Assembly (NCBI GenBank): GCA_964580235.1
Contig: CAZOJY010000164.1
Span: 1 to 5,251, forward strand
Reading direction: 5' to 3'
DNA from: G020348385 sp964580235
Lineage (GTDB): Bacteria > Acidobacteriota > Aminicenantia > Aminicenantales > Aminicenantaceae
Length of the DNA: 5,251 bases
The position numbers were made by a program, and so were the translations under genes. Shown here one piece after another: positions 1 through 4,880 of the stretch (position 1 is its first letter; each line of letters opens with the position of its first letter). The notes beneath the pieces were generated by a model. The model was not told the origin of the DNA. It saw only the letters and a program-made list of their open reading frames with translations, and did not search any database.

Positions 1-495
1 TATATTTACTTCATTTCTTGCACCATCCGGCATATTTGCACTTACTTTCAGGGATCGAAAATGATCAAAAACAAGATCACAGCCTCTTGCTTTCCTTGCC
101 CTAACATCCTGGACAGGTTGAGTCCGGTGGGATCGACCGGTCCCCCCATACTCACCGGCGAGCAAATCAACTTCCACAGTTACATTTCTTCCATCACTTA
201 CAGCAACGGTCCGATAGAAGATGAAAGGTTGCTCCCCCTGCTTATATCCTCGGTCCTTAAGTGTCAATAGGATCGTCTGATAGGAATCATTGGATATTTT
301 TTGAAAATCCAGCGCAATATCAATGTCAAGACTTCCCACATGTTCATGTCCTCTTTCTTCCAAAAGAAAGTAAGGAATCCATCCCCCTGTCAGTACGATA
401 TGATCACGATACTCTCCGAGAACAGTCATGAGTTCAACCAGCACAGACAGGCAGGCTTCCACCTCGATTTTGCTGTAATCGTATTTTGTTACCAT
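1..495 (-). CDS. AbiEii-like nucleotidyltransferase toxin, 3' end outside the window
   Basis: Reading leftward from ATG at 495, 165 codons stay open to the window edge, so the gene is partial. Visible features are an N-terminal helix, a GGW motif at residues 37-39, the acidic pair in LDIDIAL (D57, D59), and a likely third acidic residue in VEVDLLAGE (D110). This is the GG(W)...DxD...D layout of DNA polymerase beta-like nucleotidyltransferases of the AbiEii/AbiGii class. AbiEii toxins of type IV systems arrest growth; characterised relatives such as MenT modify tRNA 3' ends. The start overlaps the stop of the upstream AbiEi-like gene by 7 bases (ATGGTAA), a coupled arrangement with no separate strong ribosome site. 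The same GGW...DID signature occurs in the broken copy near 2253. Nucleotidyltransferase fold is well supported; the toxin role is inferred from family and operon; the substrate is unknown. Confidence 0.85.
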   Translation of the reverse strand, partial: MVTKYDYSKIEVEACLSVLVELMTVLGEYRDHIVLTGGWIPYFLLEERGHEHVGSLDIDIALDFQKISNDSYQTILLTLKDRGYKQGEQPFIFYRTVAVSDGRNVTVEVDLLAGEYGGTGRSHRTQPVQDVRARKARGCDLVFDHFRSLKVSANMPDGARNEVNI

Positions 496-1571
496 AGTTT
501 TTTTAGCCGCTGTTCGTAGAGAAATTCCGCTGCTTCCTCCCCTCGTCCTTTATAGTTCTTTAAGTCGAGATATAGTTGAATATCAGAAACGACATTAGCA
601 CCATCGATTTCCTGAAGATCATACAGTACCCCTTCGTCATATGGCTCAAGGAAGAAGACATTTGGACCTGAGGTCACCTCTTTAAGATCTAAATCCTTCG
701 CTAGGCGATCTGTATCGTCCTTGACATAGGCAAAAACTGTATTGTATCTCAAAAAAGGGGCAACTCTTGCAGCTCCGGAGGTCAGAGTGAAGGCATAAGG
801 AATTTTTCTGTCCTTGAGGGTACTAATTATTTTTGTTTCTATTGTCCGCACATCATCCAGAGAATAAAAATTTCTCAATTTATTCTTTCGGTAGCTGTAG
901 TTATCAGACCATTTCTCCAGTAATGACTCTGGATTTTTCAACTTGAATTTCAAGACCTTTCCAGCCCGTGTTTCTTCGATGTATTCGAATTCCATCAGCC
1001 GCTGCTTAATGATCGAAGCCTGCCCAAGACTTATATTTGCTTCTTCTGCCAGGTCTTTGACAAACCATTCTTTGCTGGGATTACAGAGGAGAACCCTCAA
1101 AGCACGAGTAGATTTTGTGGAAAAAATAGATTTTAGTGGCCTAGTACTCGGGTAAGGATTAGGGCGGCCTTCGATTTTAAGATAAACATTATCGAATGCA
1201 AAAAAACAATTTCCGGCAAGGTCAATAAAACCGATTCCGTTTTCGCGGCAAATCTGTTTAGACTCTTCTGAGATAAAGGTTGCCGCAAATACACCGTACA
1301 TATTCTTTCTTTTGCCGATCACATTCTTCAGAAGGTTTGCTGCCATTCTTGCATAGCGCGGCTGTCCCGCTGACTTGACTTCAAAAACAAGGAGATACTT
1401 TTTTTGATCCTTGGTCTGAACTTCTGCGATGAGATCAGGGATAGGCTCTTGGCTAACAAACAAATCTTTAACCTCTGTCTTTATGTTTTTTAATTTGATA
1501 AAGTCAGCAGACTCGAACAAATCAGGGAGATTCTTTTTTAGATTATTGATTATTTCTATTTCTTTTAACAT
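489..1571 (-). CDS. AbiEi-like antitoxin/regulator with PD-(D/E)XK-like N-terminal domain
   Basis: This is a 360-residue protein starting at ATG 1571. The frame stays open back to a TTG at 1637, but that TTG is the -35 box of the operon promoter and the region between holds the -10 box and an operator, so the shorter start is chosen. Residues 1-140 resemble a restriction-endonuclease fold: PDLIAEV (P45, D46), then VFEVKSAGQPR (E64, K66, Q70), then GFIDLAGN (114-121). A winged helix-turn-helix follows at about 155-205 (STRALRVLLCNPSKEWFVKD, then a recognition helix around LGQASIIKQ). The C-terminal part ends in VVSDIQLYLDL and a basic tail, a block I associate with AbiEi-family proteins. AbiEi antitoxins repress their own operon by binding paired inverted repeats and antagonise the AbiEii toxin. 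The toxin gene overlaps its stop. About 40 percent similar by eye to the paralogue at 2246-3328. Whether the nuclease-like domain is active is unknown. Confidence 0.85.
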   Translation of the reverse strand: MLKEIEIINNLKKNLPDLFESADFIKLKNIKTEVKDLFVSQEPIPDLIAEVQTKDQKKYLLVFEVKSAGQPRYARMAANLLKNVIGKRKNMYGVFAATFISEESKQICRENGIGFIDLAGNCFFAFDNVYLKIEGRPNPYPSTRPLKSIFSTKSTRALRVLLCNPSKEWFVKDLAEEANISLGQASIIKQRLMEFEYIEETRAGKVLKFKLKNPESLLEKWSDNYSYRKNKLRNFYSLDDVRTIETKIISTLKDRKIPYAFTLTSGAARVAPFLRYNTVFAYVKDDTDRLAKDLDLKEVTSGPNVFFLEPYDEGVLYDLQEIDGANVVSDIQLYLDLKNYKGRGEEAAEFLYEQRLKKLW

Positions 1572-1588
1572 TCTTTCACTCTTATCAT

Positions 1589-1637
1589 CTGTTTCAGCAT
1601 TTGTTGAAACTATATAAAATAATGAAAGATAAGTCAA
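1589..1637 (-). promoter_or_regulatory. Module 1 promoter with promoter-proximal operator palindrome
   Basis: On the minus strand TTGACT (1637-1632) is followed after exactly 17 bases by TATAGT (1614-1609), a near-consensus sigma70 promoter. Immediately downstream, and overlapping the -10 by two bases, is an imperfect palindrome at 1591-1610 with arms GTTTCAAC and GCTGAAAC read on the minus strand. It would cover the expected transcription start near 1602. The leader to ATG 1571 would be about 30 bases. Repressor occupancy here would block RNA polymerase, consistent with AbiEi autoregulation; the binding itself is inferred. Confidence 0.75.
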
Positions 1638-1796
1638 CTCCCTGCATTGTTTTTTCCATTAAATTCCCCTGTTTCAGCGTTTGCTGAAACTATACTTTTT
1701 AAGTCGTTTGTTATCATTGAAAAATCAATGCTCCGCACTGTCCCGACCGCTTCGAATCGGAATCGATGCGCATTTTATTCATTCCCTTTTTTTTAA
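1638..1796. other. Intergenic spacer between modules 1 and 2
   Basis: This stretch lies between the module 1 promoter and the end of the broken module 2 toxin gene. Apart from the distal operator at 1671-1690 it holds a small hairpin-capable repeat (CATTGA, 4 bases, TCAATG at 1715-1730) without a T-rich tail, and a run of eight or more A on the minus strand near 1785. I see no convincing gene, and no clear terminator for module 2 in this spacer. Confidence 0.5.
1671..1690. promoter_or_regulatory. Distal operator, perfect palindrome matching the proximal one
   Basis: The arms GTTTCAGC and GCTGAAAC flank a 4-base spacer and are perfectly complementary. Including flanks, a 26-base block starting TATAGTTTCA on the minus strand matches the proximal site with only two differences. 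The centres of the two sites are 80 bp apart. The flank again gives TATAGT next to the palindrome, but no good -35 box stands 17 bases upstream of it. Paired inverted repeats in the promoter region are what AbiEi proteins are known to bind cooperatively. Confidence 0.7.
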
Positions 1797-2253
1797 TCAT
1801 TCTTGAACATAAGATATTTTATTCAAGAATTCTTGATAAATACCTAAGACGTAATGCTTGAATTGTTTACCGTCCATATCCGGGAAAGCCGTCTCGGGCC
1901 GCTGGCTAACAATCAAATCTATTCCGTATGAGGATTAGTCTTCAAAATATTTTTTCAAATTTGTCAAGAAACGCGTGAACCATTTTCTAGGATAGTTCTT
2001 ATTCAACCTTTCCAATTCTTCAACGATACCGGGCATCAGCTCTTGGCAATTGACAAGAATATCGAAGATGTAATAGAGATCCTGATGGAACAACAACATC
2101 TATGTCTTTTGTCCTCAGGGGGTTTAAGTTTTTATCAGAGAGAAGGTAATGATAATAAATCAGCGGAGCCCATCCACCCGCGATAACAATATCCTGTAAG
2201 TAGTCCTTTAAAATGGACAAAGTCTTGAAGAGCCCTCTCTTGAAATCATCCAT
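1797..2253 (-). pseudogene. Broken AbiEii-like nucleotidyltransferase toxin of module 2
   Basis: Read from ATG 2253 (a GTG at 2265 is the alternative), the first 56 codons encode a nucleotidyltransferase N-terminus with IAGGWAP (G26, G27, W28) and RTKDIDVVVP (D50, D52). After VVVP the frame is lost near 2082-2086 and ends at TGA 2026-2024 region after about 20 unrelated residues. Shifting frame at 2081 restores sensible protein: DLYYIFDILVNCQELMPGIV onward to KKYFED, then a TAA at 1937-1935. The same frame continues past that stop with YGIDLIVSQRPETAFPDMDG and further to TGA at 1799-1797. The intact module 1 toxin extends over 100 residues past its DID without reaching an equivalent of LYYIFDIL, so a sizeable internal segment, including the third catalytic acidic residue, appears deleted. 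The ATG overlaps the regulator's stop by 8 bases, as in module 1. Loss of toxin function is inferred from these lesions. Confidence 0.75.
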
Positions 2254-3328
2254 CGCTGGGCACACCTTTTTGTTCGATCATGGTTTTGATGCGTTTTTCG
2301 TAAAGATGCTCTGCCTGCTCCAATCCTCTCAATGGATAATGATACAAGTCTAGATAAAGCTGAATATCTGAAACCACCATAAGATTATTTATCTTCTGTT
2401 TATCATAAAATACGGAATGCCTGTAGTAAGGCAACACGAGGATAACATTTGCTCCTTGATCGACTGCTTTTAAATTCAGTTGGTTTTGGAAAAATTCCAA
2501 GGATTTTTCATCGGAAATATAGAGGTGCACTTCACTAAAAGCTGCATGCGCGGAGATAAGAAATGCCCCAGCATGGAATCCCAGCGCATAGTTTACCCCT
2601 TCAGATATGTTCATCCTTTTCAGCTTATTTAAAATTTCCTGAGGAGACTTTGCCAGGCAATGATACTTGAGGAGCATGTTTTTTTTGTAATCATAGCGGT
2701 GGATCCAATCTTCCAGGATCGATTTTTGATTTTTCAGCTTTACTTTGGAATCGATCCGCATCACATATCTAAGCTCTTCTAGTTCTTTGAACATGCGGGA
2801 CACATATCCAGCATTGAGACGAACTTCATAAGCTAATTCTCTCACTCCCCAGAGTTTTTGTTTCTTCAACATCGCGCGGAGGAGGAGGGAAGCTTTATCA
2901 GAAAAGGGGCTTCTTCCTTTCCTGATTTCTGGAAATCGATTGGGGAATCCAGCTCGTTCGATATGCAGTTCGTCCCCATATTCAAGGAAAACATTCCCTG
3001 AAAAATCCAGGAAATTTACGCCTTCCTCTTTGCATTCTTTTCTTTTCTGTTCGCTCAGGTATTTGGCTATCAATATAGGGACCAGGTCCGGGCTTTGAGA
3101 GGCATATGATTTCAATTGGAAAAGGGCGTTTCTAAAAACAGAGGAACTCGGATGTTTGATAATTTCTCCGACAAGCTTGAATTGCCATTTCTTGAAACTG
3201 ATTTCTGCCATAAAATCAGGCCGGAAAGAACCGATCTGAGGCTCTTTCCGGATATTCTTTATTTTTAAACCTAGAGATTCTCTGAATTTTTGTTTGATTT
3301 GGTCCGGAGAAATAATAATGTCTGACAT
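2246..3328 (-). CDS. AbiEi-like antitoxin/regulator, module 2 paralogue
   Basis: This 360-residue protein starts at ATG 3328, preceded at 5 bases by AAGG, a good ribosome site. It aligns by eye along its length with the module 1 regulator. It has RPDFMAEI (P37, D38) and LVGEIIKHP (E55, K58), then GVNFLDFSGN (103-112), a winged helix-turn-helix at about 144-195 (LWGVRELAYEV, then GYVSRMFKELEEL), and the C-terminal block VVSDIQLYLDL. The nuclease-like motif has degenerated: the spacing is E-I-I-K rather than E-x-K, so catalysis by this copy is unlikely. The following toxin gene overlaps its stop but is broken. The promoter is covered by a nested palindrome unlike the module 1 operator, so the two regulators probably read different DNA. 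The regulator frame is intact despite toxin loss, compatible with a retained repressor or anti-toxin role, or with recent decay of its partner. Confidence 0.85.
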   Translation of the reverse strand: MSDIIISPDQIKQKFRESLGLKIKNIRKEPQIGSFRPDFMAEISFKKWQFKLVGEIIKHPSSSVFRNALFQLKSYASQSPDLVPILIAKYLSEQKRKECKEEGVNFLDFSGNVFLEYGDELHIERAGFPNRFPEIRKGRSPFSDKASLLLRAMLKKQKLWGVRELAYEVRLNAGYVSRMFKELEELRYVMRIDSKVKLKNQKSILEDWIHRYDYKKNMLLKYHCLAKSPQEILNKLKRMNISEGVNYALGFHAGAFLISAHAAFSEVHLYISDEKSLEFFQNQLNLKAVDQGANVILVLPYYRHSVFYDKQKINNLMVVSDIQLYLDLYHYPLRGLEQAEHLYEKRIKTMIEQKGVPSDG

Positions 3329-3384
3329 TGTTGCCTTATTCTATATTGTTGCCCATATGGACAACAATACAATTAAAGGCAACA
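3329..3384. promoter_or_regulatory. Module 2 operator, nested palindrome with four half-sites
   Basis: An inner palindrome at 3344-3369 has arms TATTGTTG and CAACAATA around CCCATATGGA; only one of 13 base pairs fails. Outer arms TGTTGCCTT (3329-3337) and AAGGCAACA (3376-3384) share the same centre at 3356.5. The result is four GTTGCC-like half-sites, two per orientation, with the direct copies 18 bases apart. It covers the -10 box, the expected transcription start and the AAGG ribosome site of the gene starting at 3328. A strong candidate autoregulatory operator; the bound protein is inferred. Confidence 0.7.
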
Positions 3385-3393
3385 GTTTGTCAA
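3364..3393 (-). promoter_or_regulatory. Module 2 promoter
   Basis: A perfect -35 hexamer TTGACA lies at 3393-3388 on the minus strand. An 18-base spacer leads to TATTGT (3369-3364, four of six matches to the -10 consensus) with a TG two bases upstream. The expected start near 3357 falls at the centre of the operator palindrome and gives a leader of about 29 bases to ATG 3328. Confidence 0.6.
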
Positions 3394-3442
3394 ATAAAAA
3401 TATTACCAAACACATTCCCAAAAATAAAATTGTGTTTGGTAA
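3391..3442 (-). terminator. Inverted repeat with T-rich tail, likely terminator of module 3
   Basis: Perfect 12-bp arms (TTACCAAACACA and TGTGTTTGGTAA, at 3442-3431 and 3414-3403 on the minus strand) flank a 16-base loop. On the minus strand the second arm is followed by TATTTTTATTTG. It lies about 47 bases past the HEPN stop at 3489 and just before the module 2 promoter, where a terminator would be expected. The stem is AT-rich and the loop long for an intrinsic terminator, so an operator role is an alternative. Confidence 0.5.
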
Positions 3443-3488
3443 CTCATGAAATTAATTGGTATCAAAACTTGACGAATTGGTTCACATC

Positions 3489-3926
3489 CTAGTTATGCGA
3501 CACAGATTTAGCTTTTATCCATTCTTTAACAAATCGCCTTAAATTCTTCGCCAGGGCGATCATTTCTTTGACTTCAAGGTCTGATATTTCTCCTGCTCTC
3601 AAATAATCGCTGATGTTCCGTTTTTTCCTGAACATGTCAAATTGGATAATCAATTTATCATTAGCCTGAATTGTGTGGGCAAGGGAATGAATCAAGCGAT
3701 AATGGTGGGATTCCCGGGAAGTCCGATAGCCTGATGCTGCCAGAGCTGCCTTTGCACACTGAAGAGCCGCATTATAGGCAATATTGAACCTCCAGTCAGG
3801 ACTCAGATAGGCCACTTCGCAGTCTTTGAGATCACGATCCACGATCCGGAATAAGTCCTCGATCTCTTGTTCGCTAGTTTTGTGCTCTACCAGCCATCCG
3901 TTTTTCAGCCAATCGTTTAAGCTCAT
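3489..3926 (-). CDS. HEPN-domain protein, putative toxin of an MNT-HEPN pair
   Basis: This all-helical protein of 145 residues starts at ATG 3926. An ATG two codons earlier (3932) is possible, but GGGG sits 6 bases before 3926 and directly against 3932, favouring the former. Recognisable blocks are NGWLVEHKTS, DWRFNIAYNAALQCAKAALA (44-63), the SHHYRLIHSL helix (73-82), and FDMFRKKRNISDY (96-108), then a final helix ending LRRFVKEW. This matches HEPN proteins encoded next to nucleotidyltransferases. Classical HEPN RNases carry R-x4-6-H; here the sequence is R100-K-K-R103-N104 followed by Y108, with no histidine in the motif. In characterised HepT-MntA pairs the HEPN protein is an RNase toxin that the nucleotidyltransferase silences by adding AMP to a nearby tyrosine. 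The gene overlaps the upstream nucleotidyltransferase by about 53 bases, so translation is probably coupled. Toxin role is inferred. Confidence 0.8.
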   Translation of the reverse strand: MSLNDWLKNGWLVEHKTSEQEIEDLFRIVDRDLKDCEVAYLSPDWRFNIAYNAALQCAKAALAASGYRTSRESHHYRLIHSLAHTIQANDKLIIQFDMFRKKRNISDYLRAGEISDLEVKEMIALAKNLRRFVKEWIKAKSVSHN

Positions 3927-4512
3927 TTTCATCCCCGATCAAATAGATAATGTCGCTGTTCAAGACAGACTTGAGAAAATGATGGCCTTTTTTAAGCTTT
4001 TCCTGGAATTCATCGGAATTAAAAACCACAGGGTTAATTTCTCTCCCGAGCGTTTTTTGAACAGGAGCTAATCTTTCGGCAGTTGCTGCAAAGGTTAGAT
4101 CGCCAACGATGAGAATGTCGACATCGCTGTTTTTGGATTCTTTCCCTTTAACTATAGACCCGAAGAGGAGGGCAATGACGATCTTTTTCTCTAGTGGGGC
4201 CAATTGGGCTCGGATAATGTCGGCGATTCCCACCGTCTTGGTGATGATGTTTTTGAGCTCCCAAAAAATCGGACATTCGGAATTGGCTTGATAATAAACT
4301 TGATGTCCGCTGGCCGTCCTTTGGATTATTCTAGATTCTGCTAGCCATTTGAGTTCTCTCTGACCGGCTCCAGGAGCGACGCCCGCTGTGCGAAGAATCT
4401 GACGCAAATAGAAGGATTCGTCGGGATGAGAGTAGAGCAGGGCGAGGATCGATCGTCTCGTTTTGCCAAATAAATTAGATAGGACAGTATTGTCGGGGCA
4501 TATTGTACTCAT
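3874..4512 (-). CDS. Winged-helix plus minimal nucleotidyltransferase, putative MNT antitoxin
   Basis: From ATG 4512 the protein has 212 residues. The first part is a winged helix-turn-helix (LFGKTRRSILALLYSHPDES, YLRQILRTAGV, QRELKWLAE, then the wing around GHQVYYQAN). The second part is a minimal nucleotidyltransferase domain with LLFGSIVKGKESKNSDVDIL: G118, S119, and the catalytic pair D130, D132. A REINP segment at 157-161 carries a further acidic residue. In MntA-like antitoxins this domain transfers AMP to the partner HEPN toxin; that activity is inferred here. The frame is open up to ATG 4566, which would add 18 residues (MMAKELHFVP and onward). The shorter start is preferred because a promoter and palindrome lie across 4502-4551 and because LFGKTRR normally stands near the N-terminus in such proteins. 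The downside is that no ribosome site precedes 4512, implying near-leaderless translation. The HEPN gene begins inside its 3' end. Confidence 0.8.
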   Translation of the reverse strand: MSTICPDNTVLSNLFGKTRRSILALLYSHPDESFYLRQILRTAGVAPGAGQRELKWLAESRIIQRTASGHQVYYQANSECPIFWELKNIITKTVGIADIIRAQLAPLEKKIVIALLFGSIVKGKESKNSDVDILIVGDLTFAATAERLAPVQKTLGREINPVVFNSDEFQEKLKKGHHFLKSVLNSDIIYLIGDENELKRLAEKRMAGRAQN

Positions 4513-4529
4513 ATTGAGTACAATTGTAC
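4502..4529. promoter_or_regulatory. Operator palindrome over the module 3 start codon
   Basis: Perfect 9-bp arms ATTGTACTC (4502-4510) and GAGTACAAT (4516-4524) flank 5 bases. A second, overlapping perfect 12-base palindrome GTACAATTGTAC lies at 4518-4529. Together they give three GTAC-centred half-sites. The array abuts the -10 box and contains ATG 4512. The winged-helix domain of the gene product is the obvious candidate ligand, giving autorepression. Confidence 0.6.
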
Positions 4530-4551
4530 CTAAATTAGGAACGAAATGCAA
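4523..4551 (-). promoter_or_regulatory. Probable module 3 promoter
   Basis: TTGCAT (4551-4546) is followed after 17 bases by TACAAT (4528-4523) on the minus strand. The -10 box matches five of six, the -35 only three of six. The start point would be near 4516, leaving a leader of only a few bases before ATG 4512. If the longer protein from ATG 4566 is made instead, this promoter is intragenic. Confidence 0.45.
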
Positions 4552-4588
4552 TTCTTTTGCCATCATTATCTATCGACGACCAGGCTGC

Positions 4589-4870
4589 TTATAAAATCTC
4601 ATATGCCCGATCTACCGAAAGACCACCAACTGCGGGCATTTCGGCTGACCAGGCCTTGTCTGGGAAAAAGATCGCAAGAGATGACGGTGCTCCCAGCTGA
4701 ACAATATGGATGTTAATTATACGACTTGCAGTCTAATATGGATCATTATAAGATAATGCTGCAATTTTAAGGGGATATTCGATGAAATCACATAATTTAC
4801 GAAGTTCGGCAGGAGAAATTTGTATCAAATACTCCAAGCTGTATATCAATAGAAGCCAGCGAGGGATTGA
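4589..4870 (-). pseudogene. Possible decayed gene remnant, unrecognised
   Basis: One minus-strand frame reads as protein-like on both sides of a single stop. Upstream of TAG 4735-4733 it gives LEYLIQISPAELRKLCDFIE and PLKIAALSYNDPY. After the stop, 47 open codons continue in the same frame with IHIVQLGAPSSLAIFFPDKA, W, EMPAVGGLSVDRAYEIL and a TAA at 4591-4589. The composition looks like a real C-terminus, and the frame ends 22 bases before the alternative ATG of module 3. I do not recognise a family. To the right of about 4870 the frame becomes antisense to a different, GC-rich gene, so any remnant would be truncated there. Chance openness is a real alternative. Confidence 0.25.
4726..4754 (+). 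promoter_or_regulatory. Candidate promoter for the plus-strand unit
   Basis: TTGCAG (4726-4731) is followed after 17 bases by TAAGAT (4749-4754), each matching four of six consensus bases. It would start transcription near 4761, just ahead of AAGGGG at 4769-4774. It is a moderate match in AT-rich sequence and so weakly supported. Confidence 0.35.
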
Positions 4871-4880
4871 ACCACCATGA
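4782..4880 (+). CDS. Possible 32-residue leader peptide coupled to the downstream gene
   Basis: ATG 4782 is preceded at 7 bases by AAGGGG, a strong ribosome site. The frame encodes a short basic peptide beginning MKSHNLRSSAGEI and ending RSQRGIEPP. Its TGA (4878-4880) overlaps the ATG of the next gene (4877-4879) as ATGA, a classic translational-coupling arrangement. No family is recognisable, and the peptide has no signal or membrane segment. The candidate promoter at 4726-4754 would transcribe both. It conflicts with the minus-strand remnant reading of the same bases; at most one of the two is likely to be real. Confidence 0.3.
   Translation: MKSHNLRSSAGEICIKYSKLYINRSQRGIEPP

Larger units (their letters stand above)
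4567..4876. other. Intergenic zone between module 3 and the plus-strand gene
   Basis: There is no secure gene in these 310 bases. They hold a possible decayed minus-strand frame (about 4589-4870), a candidate plus-strand promoter and a 32-codon leader ORF, two copies of AATATGGAT (4703 and 4735), two copies of GACCAGGC (4578 and 4647), and a set of inverted repeats at 4603-4644. Each is listed separately where it can be argued. Confidence 0.5.

Noticed and set aside
61..519. Plus-strand ORFs of 69 and 72 codons
   Set aside because: They are antisense to the AbiEii-like gene, whose GGW and DID motifs support the minus strand.
1730..1790. A small minus-strand ORF starting MRIDSDSKRSG
   Set aside because: It has only 19-22 codons, a poorly placed ribosome site and no recognisable features.
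1800..1836. Palindrome TCAAGAATTCTTGA and the nearby TTCTTGAA/TTCAAGAA arms as an operator or terminator
   Set aside because: They fall within the decayed coding frame of the module 2 toxin (YQEFLN region) and have no T-rich tail on the minus strand.
572..2375. Similar stretches near 570-600 and 2350-2375 as a direct DNA repeat
   Set aside because: They encode the same conserved SDIQLYLDL block of the two paralogous AbiEi-like proteins, so the similarity is explained by protein homology.
3826..4071. An 81-codon plus-strand ORF
   Set aside because: It lies antisense across the MNT-HEPN overlap, whose proteins carry recognisable family motifs. No comparable motif is visible in it.
4857..4876. 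GGTTCAATCCC on the minus strand as a tRNA T-arm
   Set aside because: The stem around TTCAATC has mismatches and no acceptor, anticodon or D arm can be found around it.
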